Assembly (NCBI GenBank): GCA_017871115.1
Contig: JAFCIZ010000008.1
Coordinates: 248,001 to 312,000, forward strand
Length of the DNA stretch: 64,000 bases
Source: Cunninghamella blakesleeana
Taxonomy: Eukaryota > Mucoromycota > Mucoromycetes > Mucorales > Cunninghamellaceae
Reading direction: 5' to 3'
Positions within the stretch are counted from its first letter, which is position 1. Each line of letters starts with the position of its first letter. The translations under genes were made by a program, and so were the position numbers. This document shows positions 24,826-36,657 of the stretch, in pieces. The notes under the pieces were generated by a model. It did not search any database. It was not told the DNA's origin and saw only the letters and a program-made list of their open reading frames with translations.

Positions 24826-25615
24826 TATCTCCACTCATTTATTAATATCATCCAATGCACGCGCCTATTATTATTAATTTTCTTTTTTAAAAAACACTTT
24901 ACCTACGAGCAAGATCATATTTGACAGCATCCTTTTTTTCATTAGCTTCAGCAGGAGGGAAATAAAAAATATTAGGTGCAGTTTGTAATCCAAGCTAATA
25001 ATAAAAATAGTGATAATAATAATAATAATAATAAATTTATGAATATTCACTGTAATATATGATATACATTTACAACATTAAATATACTTATTTCACAAAT
25101 AATTTAAATACTTTACATGTTGGTATACAGCCTGACCATCGTTAAAATCCAAATGTCCAAAAAAGACACGTTCAGGATTACTTGTTTTTTGGAAGTTAGA
25201 AGCAATAAGTTTATATTCAGGATCGAATTCGCTATATAATAAAAATAAAATAAAAATAAAAAGTGAGTATCATAATAAAAAAGGATGAGAAAGAGAATGG
25301 CCGAAGGTGATAAAAACAACATTAGTTATTATTTATATGTTAATAAACGTGTCATATATGTACATACCGACAAGGGAAACAACGGAATTGATCACCCAAA
25401 GCTGTTAATAATACGACAAAACCATATTCACGCTTTCCTTGTGTGTATTTAAAATAACTGTTTGAATCTAATTTGATAACACCATTATTTTCCTTTGCTA
25501 GCTTGATGAGTTTTTTTGTTTTTGCATCCGTTTGAGCTGTTGTAACATTGACCAATAGTAATAAACCTAATATAAATAGTATATATAGCCTTGATATAAA
25601 TGTACTTCCATTCAT
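23902..25615 (-). CDS. OST3: Oligosaccharyltransferase subunit Ost3/Ost6 (TUSC3/MAGT1 family)
   Basis: Seven exons read right to left: 25615-25368, 25231-25117, 24994-24903, 24778-24580, 24469-24366, 24282-24236 and 24080-23902, giving 327 aa. A signal peptide (1-27) precedes a luminal thioredoxin-like domain with the redox motif C79-F-P-C82. Four membrane helices follow, with 'SGHMFNRIRNTPY' after the second TM and the end 'FRIKNGGYPFKLLL'. This subunit forms transient disulfides with substrates to improve N-glycosylation in the ER. Length and topology match the family. Ost3 and Ost6 cannot be separated here, so the symbol is provisional. It converges on UVSSA with only ~180 bases between. 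Confidence 0.93.
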
Positions 25616-26357
25616 CTTATATATAAATATATTTTTTTATAATTAAAAATAAATTTATATAAATATATATTTATAGATGTATGAATATATATCAAAGGGA
25701 AAAAAAAAAGCGAAAAATCAAAAACCAACACATAATTAAATTTAAAAAAATTTAAATACCGATATTTTTTGGTATGCCCTGGCGCCAAAAAAAAAAAAAA
25801 ATTCGACCATTTTTTTTTATTACTTTATGAAAGCCTACCATAATCTGGGTTAAAATAGGTCTAAAAAAAAGATTTTTAATGCAATAGGTTTTTTTTATTG
25901 AAATTCTTTCTCTTGCCAACACTGTTTTTTTTAATATTTTAAAATACAATTATTATATATAATTATTAGTTTATTTAAAGCATCGAACAATAAAAATAAA
26001 ATTATTAAATGAGTAAAGAGCACTACCAATAGATACTTGAAATGGCTCATTGTATAAAGTTGAAAGTTTTTTGAATATTTAACTCTGTTAAACCTATTAA
26101 AACATGTAAATATGTAGCAACACTCTGCATGTTTATGTAAATATTTTATAACAAAAAGAGCATAAGTATCAATAATGCGAGAAACCTTATAATTTGATTT
26201 TATTTAAAAAAGTAAAAATAACAATACTTGTAGTTATTTATAATTTAACTATATATTTTGTAGAAGTAGGCGACTATAAAAAGCGAAGCTGCTATTTTAT
26301 AAAGTCATCTAATACGCTCTTACATTATTTTATTTACATACATACATATATACATAT

Positions 26358-26388
<31 letters not shown>

Positions 26389-27490
26389 TACTATACATTA
26401 ATAATAACCAGACCCAATGCGTTCATAATGGTAAAACAAAAATGGAAATTTAAAAATAAAACGTTATATACTTACATAACCAAAGAGACTATCAACAGTT
26501 ATCATATAGCTATAAGTAAATAAATAAAAATAACAAACATTCTTATTAAACAACTGATAAAATAAATAGCGAAAAATATAGTAGTAATATCTATTAGATT
26601 CTAAACAACTCTTATATATACATTCTTTTACTACAATTTATTTTATTCCTAGTGTGGTAAGATATACCTAAATATAACAAATATATAAAAATCAATACGT
26701 AAATAAAAAGCTTAAAAGGCGATTAATGGATGCTATGTGAATTATGATTTTATATTATAAAATAGTTAAATTCAAACTATCATTTTTACAGATATTTTAT
26801 GGTGGTTATAAATTTCTGCATATATGAGGGATTCTTGAAAAAAAAAAAAAAATAAACTAAAATAAATATAATATTGTCGATTAAAGTATGATATATATCA
26901 TCATTTACAATAATTATGTTTTTATTAGCGAAAAATTCCAAATAAACTTGGTATGTTTTTTAATAGATTAGTGAATATTAATATTCTCTTGATACTGTAA
27001 AAGTCAGTATTTTATTGGTTATAAACAAGTATGTTAGTTTAAATTATTATTAGAAAACCATAAAATACTCTAGAAAATAATATAAAAAAAAATACATCAT
27101 ATTACTTTTAATAATAAAAATAAAATATAAATGTAGAATTTAAAATAATATACTATTAATACTTGTTGAAAATAATATTTGCCAATCGGTTTATTATTGT
27201 AGAAATTATATTGTTGCTATTAAGCTTGAATATTATTTTTTAATTCAACTAGTCAATATTTAAAAACTTATTATGTCTATTGTTTTTAGATTTAATGAAA
27301 TAAATAAGAAATGTAAGAAAATAAACCTGCTCACTGCTCCCTTTTTATTTAATTACTATTAAATCTATCGATGAAATTTAACTATTCTATTTATTTTATA
27401 TTAAACATACGGGGGGGTTTAAAAAAAAAAATAGGTTTATATATATTAAAGTATAATTACAATAATTATATATCTACAACTACATCTATA

Positions 27491-27525
<35 letters not shown>
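25616..27525. other. 1.9-kb AT-rich gap, no gene supported
   Basis: Very AT-rich DNA with TATACA and (TA)n runs at about 26330-26390 and 27497-27525. The only open frame of note (26194-26523) is dominated by Tyr/Ile/Thr from the microsatellite and has no protein character. A run of seven G at 27412-27418 is an isolated curiosity. Confidence 0.5.
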
Positions 27526-27528
<3 letters not shown>

Positions 27529-29119
27529 AGGAATCATTTGAAGCATTGAATCTAATTCTTGAATATCTTCTTTCAATTGATGATTTAAACCTAAATTCTT
27601 ATACAAATCACGCGTTTTTTCTATCCAATAACGAAGTCTACGAGGATCATACCTATGATTTGTTTTATTTTATTTTTAAATAAAATATTTACTAAACCTT
27701 TTTAATTTCTTTTTTCCTTTTTTCCTTATTTTTAACATATAATATGAAACCAGGCTATAAATATAAACTTACGCAGCAGAAAATAATATGGTACAAAGTT
27801 TAAACATTTCTTCAGCAGCCTCAGGACTAAAAAGTATATATTAAAATAATAATAATAATAGTTTAATAACTTTTTTTCTTTTTTCCCTTTTTGACCATTT
27901 CATTATATTATATATTATTAATATATAAATATATATTTACCTTGAATTACCATAAATAGATTGGACGACAGATAATGACTTTTCACTAAATTCTGCAGCT
28001 TTTAAAGGCTGATGAAGTGAATGGTATCGGTATGCAAGCTGGTCATATGTATTTCCAATAGGTAGGGATAAATCGCGGTAAATCTTTTTTTGCAGCTGTA
28101 AAACTTTATCCAGTTGTCCATTTTTTGTATACTTTTTAATTTCTTGCTCCACCTTTTAACGAGAAGAAATAAAAATTAGAATAAATAAAAATTAAACTTT
28201 TTGTTACATATTTATTTTACCTTTTGGAGATAAATCCAATCTACAGCATGATTACATATTGGGCATATTTTATTTTCCAATTTTAATTCTTCATATTTAC
28301 AGTTCGTGCATATATATATGTGTTCTGCACTTGGAGGCAAACTAAAAATATTTATATGCATGTGAGCTATTTATTCTTATAATTTATTCTTATTTTTAAA
28401 AATAATTAACACACTACTACTGCTATTTTATTTATATCCCACCCTATCCCATCCCACCCCTTTCCTTCTCCCTTGGCCGTCTTACCCCGTTTATCCATCT
28501 ATTTTTCCATATTTATACATATAATTTATTTATTTACTTTTTATTTATTCTTATTTTTTACTATTTTTATGCTTTATATTTATATATTGTTTTACTTGGG
28601 ATCGTTAATAGCTTGGCATGCTTGACAATGACACGTAAAAAAGTAGTGGTCTAACAAAAACTGTTGTCTTTTTAATGTAGGCATATTTGCAGCTAAAGGC
28701 CCATAACTGATAAAAAGTGGTTCATTAGGAGAAATGGGATATAAAGAACGTAATTGTAATGTAGATCCATGAAAGAATGCTAGTACATTAGGCTGACAAG
28801 AATGATTGAATTTGCTGGCTGTTGGATATATTCCGGTTGCTATTGTATCCATTGTAACGTTACTTATATTACCTTGTTGATGATGGTGTCGAATTAATTT
28901 TCGTTGTATTCCAAATCCATTACATCGGATCATAGCTTGATAATATATTAAATCTTTTTCCATTTTTTGATGATCATAAATGGAAAATAATAAAAAAAGA
29001 CTGGTGATCCATTTGGCCTGTTCCTTGTATTGCTGTTGTTGCTCTTTAGAATGATCACTTAAATGATGGACCAAGTTTTGAATAGGTAATGATAATTTAT
29101 TATTTATCCTTTGTTGTTG

Positions 29120-29153
<34 letters not shown>

Positions 29154-29602
29154 TTTAGTGATCGCATCCATAGTTGAAATGCTAATAAAAGTGATGAAGA
29201 TGATGATTTTAACTCCGGTATTCTGCAGACAAACATATGAACACGGAACCAATATTCTGTTTCACATTTATAAGAACAATAATAGATATGCCAAGAACAA
29301 TTTGTTTGCCGTCGACAAGGTATTGACTGATAAGCTAAAAGTTGAAGACAATTTGGGCATATGGTATCGTCATTTACTTCAAACGCGTAAGGTTTTTCTT
29401 CTAAAATAAGACTACCTTCTTTTATATTCTCTAGACTTAATAAGAAATCACCATCTTCTTTTGTATTAATTAATTGATATTTATTATTCAATTTCTTTGT
29501 AGTTATTGACGAGGATAAAGTACGGTTATTTTCATATTGATCTAAAATATAATTATCTATATAAATATGGGTAGGACAGAGTCGTCGTCTCCAATCTTCC
29601 AT
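27526..29602 (-). CDS. SMYD-like SET/MYND-domain protein (putative lysine methyltransferase)
   Basis: Five exons read right to left: 29602-28596, 28341-28221, 28152-27941, 27826-27773 and 27652-27526, giving 506 aa. A split SET domain (~60-350) surrounds a MYND-like zinc region ('CPNCLQLL', then 'YYCSYKCETEYWFRVHMFVC'). SET hallmarks are 'NHSCQPN' and 'FISYGPL', followed by the post-SET 'CHCQAC'. A further zinc-ribbon-like CxxC pair ('CTNCKY', 'CPICNH') and a TPR-like helical C-terminus follow, as in SMYD2/3. The likely role is protein lysine methylation, target unknown. An AAT microsatellite codes ~10 Asn plus Gln inside the SET region. The start MEDWRRR (29602) is preferred; an in-frame upstream ATG at 29647 would add a Phe-rich stretch. 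The final four exons are easily missed. Confidence 0.87.
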
Positions 29603-29903
29603 ATCGAGAGAAAAAAGAAAAAAAGAAAAAAAAAGGATGAAGTTCAAAAAAAATACAGAGAAAAAAATACAAACCTTGGATTTTGTACTCCGATTTTTTT
29701 TTTATATAAAAAATGCAAAAAATTTTTTATACTTTTTTTTTCCTTTTTTCTTCCTCCTATTCTATACTTTTTTTATATATATTTTACTTATTTTAACACC
29801 TTTCCTTTTTTTATCGAATACCCATATATATATTCCCTTTAATTATATTTTTTTTTTTTATAATTTATCATTTTTATCCATATATAAATATATATATAAA
29901 AAA
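29603..29903. promoter_or_regulatory. Divergent promoter region, SMYD-like gene and sugar porter
   Basis: A 301-base divergent interval, T-rich on the plus strand, with TATATAAA-like sequence at about 29879-29902 just before the sugar-porter ATG. Upstream in-frame ATGs (29637 and others) only extend a low-complexity Phe/Tyr frame, so 29904 is the better start. Confidence 0.45.
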
Positions 29904-31720
29904 ATGAAAACAAAAAAACATTGTGAACATACACCATTATTAGCATCATCATCACCAATGTATAATAAAAAAGATGAAGAAGCTTGGATTTCCGCCTCGA
30001 CATCCTCCTCTCATATACCCTCATCCTCTTGTACATTTAATTTATTAATATCTATCTTTATACCATCTTTAAGTGGATTTGTGTTTGGTTATGATCAAAC
30101 GGTGATTGAATCTATATTATCTTTACCTAACTTTCAACACCATTATTTCGATAAAAATAAGGTGACTTTCATCAACCCATTTGATTATTTAACTATTGGT
30201 TTTTATTTGATGGCTATTTTAGGAACAATGTATGGTTCTTATATATGTGGTAATTTATTGACAAAACATAAATAAACAAACAAACAAAAAAAAAAAAATT
30301 CAATTCCGTTTTCATATTTATATATTTATTTTTACTTTATAATTTTTTGATCACATGGTTAGATTTTGCAGGACGGAAAAAAGCTTTGATTGGCTCTTAT
30401 ATCTTGTTGTGCTTGGGTACACTTTTTTATACATGTTTTATTCATTCTATAGTCTTTTTATTAGGTCGGATGATTATAGGGTTTGCATTTGGATTAATCT
30501 TAGTCGTATCTCCAATTATCATAGCAGAATTAGCGCCATCTGATATAAGAGGTTGTTTGGTTGGCTTTTTGACTTTATTTATCATGGCTGGGAATTTATC
30601 GGGTTATTATATGATGAATGCAATGAAGCCTACTATGTCTGCCTCCATTATCTCTTCCAATAATAAAAACCATCACCCATACCATTTTCATTTTTTTTCA
30701 GGAGATTTCGTTTGGCAATATGATTGGCGCAGTCCCCTTTTATTAGAATCATTTTTTCTTTTTTTGCTAATCTTAGCTCAATACCATTTACCTGAATCAC
30801 CTCGATGGTTGGCTTTATCTTTTCAACAAGCATCGAAAAAACAACAAAATAACAGTCAACATAGTAACAACAATTACTTGGATACTATTTATTTTCAAGG
30901 TTTACAAACAATTGCTTTTTTACAAGAAAAAGATCAAAATCACGTATTGGTTCGACAAACTTGGAAACAACTTTGCCATGCCGATTGCCTTATCGAAGAA
31001 GATGGCGAAAATGATCATCAAAAAAATTATCAGTCTTTATTGAATCATATAAAAAAAACATTTTTATTTTTTTTAAAGCAAAAAAAAACCATTCTACTCG
31101 GATGTATATTTATAGTGGCAAATTATATGACTGGATTTGAAGTAATTGTCAAGTATTATGCATCCGATATTATTTATGCAGCTGGATTACCAACAACAAG
31201 CCCCTTTTCTGCACCAGGGTGTATTAAATCTATATTGATGGCCTCTACCGCCATTTCATTAGGTTGGTTTGTGGATAACATTGATCGTAAAATTATGTTA
31301 ATGATGGGCAGTATGATGGTAGCTATGTGTCAATTCAGTATTGGAATTATTTTTTATCATTTCACAAGTATAGATTTTCAAACTGGCACCCTTACTATTG
31401 TTAGCCCCCATGCACGTACCTTAGTCTCTGCATCCGTTTACATTTTAATGGCTTCTTATGCTTTTACATGGGGCTCCTTAATCATGGTAACTATCTTGGA
31501 ATGGTTTTCTACTGTCAATAGAGCCAGAGGTGTTGCTATCATTATGGTGGTTTATTGGTCAGGTCAATGGTTGATGCTGGTATCATCGCCTTGGCATTTT
31601 TTTATTTCTGCATCCTTGATTTATTTCATTTATGGTATTTCTACCCTTTTTACTTGTTATTTTGTTTATCGTTGGGTACCAAATACGACCAAAATTTCCT
31701 TGGATCATATAACAGATAAC

Positions 31721-31723
<3 letters not shown>
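29904..31723 (+). CDS. MFS sugar-porter family transporter
   Basis: Two exons: 29904-30249 and 30363-31723, giving 568 aa. Sugar-porter marks: 'GFVFGYDQTVIESI' in TM1, 'GDFAGRKKALIG' across the splice junction (D-x-x-GRR/K motif), 'GRMIIGFAFG', and 'LPESPRWLA' after TM6. The later 'DNIDRKI' and the final TMs are more divergent, and the usual PETKG after TM12 is not evident ('WVPNTTKISLD' instead). Proton-linked sugar uptake is likely; the sugar is unknown. The first outer loop after TM4 carries a His-rich stretch (NNKNHHPYHFHF), and the central loop is enlarged with Asn/Gln. It is divergently transcribed with the SMYD-like gene. Confidence 0.85.
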
Positions 31724-31773
<50 letters not shown>

Positions 31774-32160
31774 AACGTGATTTGATTAAAATCAATAACA
31801 ATAACCTTATTTATTTTTTTTATAATTTTTTTTTTTTACTCATATTCATTAGAAAATATTAACATTTATTTATACTAACCCTAATACCCTGATACCCCTT
31901 TTTAAATTCCATACATTATTATTTCTTTTTTTTTTTTTCCTAAAATAAATAAACAAAACATAGTATATATATATTTAATATACATATATTCATTTTATAT
32001 TTTTAGTGTCATCAACTTTTTTTATATTTTTTATATAGATGAAAATATGAAACAGTTTTGTATACGTGGTCATCACCTTTATCATCGGATTTTATTTATA
32101 AAAAAAATTACATCACTCGTTGCCATCACTATCATTCATTTACTATCGTCATTACATATT
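31724..32160. other. 3' gap after the sugar porter with a (TA)n microsatellite
   Basis: (TA)n of about 42 bases at 31723-31766, immediately after the stop codon, then AT-rich DNA between converging genes. No coding sequence was recognised. Confidence 0.6.
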
Positions 32161-33516
32161 CTATTTTTTAGAAATAATATAAACACCTACTGATTTGATT
32201 GTTCCATTAGTGATGTTTCTATCTTCTTGGACCATAAATTCTTTTAATATAGATCGCCCAATTTCAGTATCTTCTAATCTAAAAAATAAATAGATAAACA
32301 AACAAACAAATTAAAGTTAATAAAGATTATATATTAAATATATCATATGAATATATAGAATTACTATGATTATTATTATTATTTTCATTAGGAACTTGTG
32401 TCACAACTGTTTCAAAATAATATGGATCTTTTACCCAAATAAGACTGGCCAATAATGCAAAAAAGGCATGTTAACTAAAACTTGATTTTGATGTTGGTCA
32501 AATATAGAAACTACTTTTCCTATGACGTCTTGGGGTTGATGACATCTACGGTGCTGAATAAAAGTTTCCCACCTTTTGAGTGCATCTATATTTTCATTCA
32601 ATAAGTTTTGATAACGTTCTTTTAATTGTTGGCTATGTAACCGTCCAGTTGCTTTTAAAAGGTCTATTCTATCAAAAAACCAATAAATCGAATTTGCATC
32701 TAAATTTTCAGGTTGAAGTTCTTCTGCTATAAAAATTCCATCCTTCAAAAGTAGATCATAAGCTTTTTTTATAGTCTTTATAAGAAAATAGGTATATATG
32801 TAATAAATAATAAGTAATAACAAACGAACAATTAGTATACCTTCATCCATAATATCTATTGATCAATTTTTATTATTTATCAATTCCATCCCTTGGCCAT
32901 TTCTCTTTAATTTCTTATCCTATTACATACATACACTCTATATCTCTATACCTTTTCCAAATCATCACAATGATGTAAAGACTTTGTAAATATGATAATA
33001 TCAAGCTTCGCTTCTTTATTTTCTTGTTGCCAATCCTGAAAATTTTTTTGTTGAAAAGATATATCAGTTGACGACATTTTTGCTTGCTTGATGGTATCTT
33101 CCATAGGATCGATAGCTGTTATACTTATTTTATCTTTAAAATGAGCTTTAAGTAAAATAGCAAATTCACCAGTACTAAAAAATTAATAAAACATGAAGAG
33201 AAAAAGTAATATACTTGTATTAATTAGAATAATAATAATAATAACAATAATATACGAATATTGTTTATATATAATTCTTTCTTTTTCTTTTTTTTACCCG
33301 CAACCAACTTCTAAAACACGAAAAACTTTATCTTTTTGTGTAAATGAAGGATGTGAAGATATAGCATTCTAAGATAAATTATACATAATAAAAAACGCGC
33401 ATTTACTTTTTCAACGTGAATCTATCTCTGATTGATATACATATAAACACCTCCTCCTTACTTACTGTTGTAAAAGATAAAAAAGGTTTAAATTGTATAT
33501 ATTTAATACCGTCCAT
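32161..33516 (-). CDS. Class I SAM-dependent methyltransferase, copy A (no His insert)
   Basis: Five exons read right to left: 33516-33466, 33368-33298, 33174-32952, 32775-32435 and 32278-32161, giving 267 aa. The SAM-binding motif I 'VLEVGCGTGEF' spans a splice junction; an acidic motif II follows ('AIDPMEDTIKQAK'). 'FTKSLHHCDDLEK' and 'FIAEELQPENLD' are motifs IV-V of the small-molecule type (methyltransferase 11/12). It is a tandem paralogue of the gene at 33697, with identical lengths for exons 1, 2 and 5 (51, 71 and 118 bp). Substrate unknown. The final exon is missed if the intron at 32434 is read through. Confidence 0.83.
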
Positions 33517-33696
33517 ATTATTATAATTATTATTATTAATAAGTGTTTTTTTAAAAAAATGAAAAGATACAGGAAAAGAAGGGAAGAAATCTGAATTTAA
33601 AAAAAAAAATATATTTATTTCTTTTAGCATACAAAAAAACTAAACTATTTAATATTCCATATAAACGGATGGCAGTAATTAATATAATAGCTGCAG

Positions 33697-34963
33697 TTAT
33701 TTTTCAACGGTAATGTTAAATCCGGCGGCTTTAATAGTACCATTAGCTATAGCACGTTCTTCTTGAGTAAGGAATTGATTAAGAATTTTTTTTCCGGCTT
33801 CACTGTCTTCCAAGCTAGAGTTTCATTTTTCCAGATCAAAATCAAAATAAAACAAGCTATTTTAGTATATACATATAAACAATATTATTAGTGTTATTTT
33901 ATTATTATTACCCAAATGGAATCAAAATATAGTATATAAAGGGAGTATTATTGGTGAACTTGACTTTTTCAGCGCCAAAAATGGATTTAAAAGCATTAAT
34001 AACTGCATCTGGTTTATGAATATGTGGGTGATTTCTAAAGTCACTAAATCTTTCGAAAGGATCTATTGTTTCATCAAGTATCTTAGCTCGAAAGTTATTA
34101 GCATCATGGCCATGACCATGACCATGTTCTTGATTATGATTATGATTGTGATTTTCGTGGCTATGGTGGTGGTGTTGATGGCCGTGTTGATGATCATGAC
34201 TATGGTTATGATTAGGTTTTTCTTGAGAACCTAAACGACCGGAGGCTTTGATAAGATCCAATCTTTCCATGAACCAATAAATAGTAGCTTTATCCAAATT
34301 ATGCAAATCCATTTCATCAGCAAAAAGTAAACCATTGGCATTAAGTGAATCATAAGCAGCTTGAATAGACTAATAAAAGTATAAATAAAAGTTTACTAAA
34401 CATCATTCATTTATTCAAAAAAAAATATTACCTTTTCCAAGTCGTCACAATGATGCAATGATTTTGTAAAAAGAACAAGATCGAATTTAGCTTCATCCTT
34501 ATGTTCTGAATACCAATCAACAATTCCATTTTGATAAAAAGAAACTTCAGTTGTTTTAGTTTTAGCTTCCTTGATATCTTTTTCAGATGGATCAATTCCA
34601 ACCAAATCAATTTTTTCTTTATAATGATTTTTAAGAAGAGTAGCAAAATCACCAGGTCTAAAAAATATTAGATAAGTAGATTATATTAATTAAGATATAT
34701 GATGTTTTTTACTAAAAAAAAAAAAAAAAAAAAAAAAAAAATGATTAACTTACCCACATCCAATATCTAAAACACGAACAACTCTATCATTGTCAGCAGA
34801 AAAAAATTTTGAATCAATGATTTCCTATATTTGTAAATAAATTAATTTTTAGTTTTTTTTAAACCTAAAATAAAAAAATACTGTTTAGAAAAGAATGAAA
34901 AAAACGGCTTACGATAATAGAAGCTAAAAACTTTTTATGTTGAATAAATTTAATACTGTCCAT
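33697..34963 (-). CDS. Class I SAM-dependent methyltransferase, copy B, with His-rich insert
   Basis: Five exons read right to left: 34963-34913, 34824-34754, 34657-34432, 34369-33912 and 33814-33697, giving 307 aa. Motif I is 'VLDIGCGPGDF', followed by 'VGIDPSEKDIKEAK' and 'FTKSLHHCDDLEK'. Apart from exon 3 (one codon longer) and exon 4 (117 bp longer), its structure equals copy A. The extra length in exon 4 is mainly a His-rich segment, residues 170-204, with 18 His in 35 residues in HxH and HGH patterns. It lies right after 'ASGRLGSQ', where copy A has 'ATGRLHSQ'. Such a segment could bind Zn, Ni or Cu; this is inference. The two genes are only 180 bases apart. Confidence 0.85.
34714..34741. 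repeat. A28 homopolymer in an intron of methyltransferase copy B
   Basis: Twenty-eight consecutive A on the plus strand within intron 2 of the gene, giving a poly-T tract in the transcript near the splice donor of exon 2. It is a likely site of length polymorphism. Confidence 0.9.
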
Positions 34964-36657
34964 AATTATTGTTTTTTAATAAAAATAAAATAAAAATAAA
35001 ATAAAAAATAAAACAATATTGAATAGAAAAAGAAAAGAACAAGTATAAATTTCGTCCCATATTTATAAAAAAAAATAATAATCTGGGTTTCAATAAATTA
35101 ATATAGTTTTACCGAAATCTGGTCAAGCAATGCATGAAAACTAAAATCACGGATAAATTATGTTAAATTTTTGAAAATTTCCGAGAAGTTTTAGCTGTAA
35201 AAATGAAGTATGATTGGTTAATTTTTAACATTAGCTATCACTACCATAAATCCGCAGCTCTATCACGATTTAATGTCTTGTTGATCTGATGTTTTAATTT
35301 CATTACTTAATACTTTCCCAGAATATTCAAATAAGAAAATGTAAATTTTTTAATATCTTTATTATTTTAGTATATAGGTTTATATATATATATATATATA
35401 ATGAATTCACTTTTTATAAATCACCAAATTTATCCTTTTAGAAATTTTTTTAATTAATATTATAATACACAACCATATTTAAACATACGCATACATATAT
35501 ATATGTATAGATATACTTTATTCGTATATATCCATACATGTATTTTCTTATTTCTAACTTTATTTGCTTAAATGGAAAGGTATATTTTCTTTTTTTAAAA
35601 CATGATCCCTAGGACCAAAAATAAATAAAAAAAAAAGCGGAGTTGGATGTTCATTTTTGTTTTTAAATACTTTTCTTTCCTCTATTTTTTTAATATGCTT
35701 TTAGAATAAAATAAACCAATAAAATGATATATGATCACATAATTATATTTACACATCATATCTAAAGTATAAAATATGAAAGTCACTTGCGCAAAATTAG
35801 TTTTTTTTATTTGATTTAGTATTATTATTATTGTTTACGTTGGTTGGCTTAATGCTATTAGTGTAACTATTATTTTTGACTTTTATTTATTTTTTTTATT
35901 TTTTTTATTTTTGATAATCTTGGATTCATCTTCTTTATTAGTATGAATAAAGGCTAAATGTCAACTATAGTTATTTTAATTCAACTAAAATAGCAAGTGC
36001 ATTCATAATATGAACTAAAATGATCATTAGAATGGATAATGGTTCGTTTTTGAAATAGTAGCCACTATTCATTCGCTTAAAAAGTATATTAACAATAAAT
36101 AATATACAATAATATTTATAACTATAATGAAGAAAGATCTAACTCTGTATTTTCTTATTACTATTATTTTTATTAATAATATAATATTTTTATTTGGCTG
36201 GTATAATAAAGTAACTTGATACTTTTTTTTAAAAAAAAAGATTTTCACGGTGTACGAAAATCCTTTTTAAGTCCTGGGCACGCTAAAAATAATACTGCAA
36301 CCTTTGGTATACTATTTATATTTTTTTTGCGATCTGACAAGAGAAAACGTGTGGTCTGATAATGTCGCTGGATTGGCTATTATTTCTTTTTATTTATGGA
36401 TGCTACGTAGAAGAATCATTATCTTTTTATTTATGGCTACTGCGTAGAAGAATCCTTGTCTTTTTATTTTATGAAAAGGTAAGTCATTATGTGGCACGAT
36501 CGATAATTTGTGGCGAAGATTTTTACCTATTTTGAATAAGGTTGAATATGTTTAAACTTCTTTTTATTAATATTTTTTTTTCCTTTCTTTTTCCTTTTTT
36601 TTTTTTTTTTTTTTAAAAAAAAGCAAGGATTATTTTTAGTGGTCAAACCATATACTG
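34964..36657. other. 1.7-kb divergent intergenic with a 37-bp direct repeat
   Basis: AT-rich, with no gene seen. Two adjacent copies of a 37-bp unit lie at 36386-36422 and 36423-36459, with the start of a third copy after them. A long poly-T run at about 36580-36614 precedes the membrane-protein gene. The patch 35100-35300 is less AT-rich but has no coherent frame. Confidence 0.55.
36386..36470. repeat. 37-bp tandem direct repeat upstream of the orphan membrane gene
   Basis: Unit 1 at 36386-36422 and unit 2 at 36423-36459 differ at a few positions. Both contain CTTTTTATTTATGG and a CGTAGAAGAATC block, and CTTTTTATTTT begins a partial third unit. It lies ~200 bases upstream of the ATG at 36658, so it could be a duplicated regulatory block. 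Confidence 0.75.

Noticed and set aside
26194..26523. 109-codon open frame in the 26-kb gap
   Set aside because: Its middle is a TATACA/TA microsatellite (Tyr/Ile/Thr repeats) and the flanks have spacer composition.
29089..29409. Plus-strand open frame within the SMYD-like gene
   Set aside because: It is antisense to exon 1, which carries clear SET and MYND motifs; the poly-Tyr run is only the AAT repeat read backwards.
32161..34963. Biosynthetic gene cluster centred on the methyltransferase pair
   Set aside because: Neighbours are a sugar porter, an orphan membrane protein and a CDK; no core biosynthetic enzyme is present, so a tandem duplication is the simpler reading.
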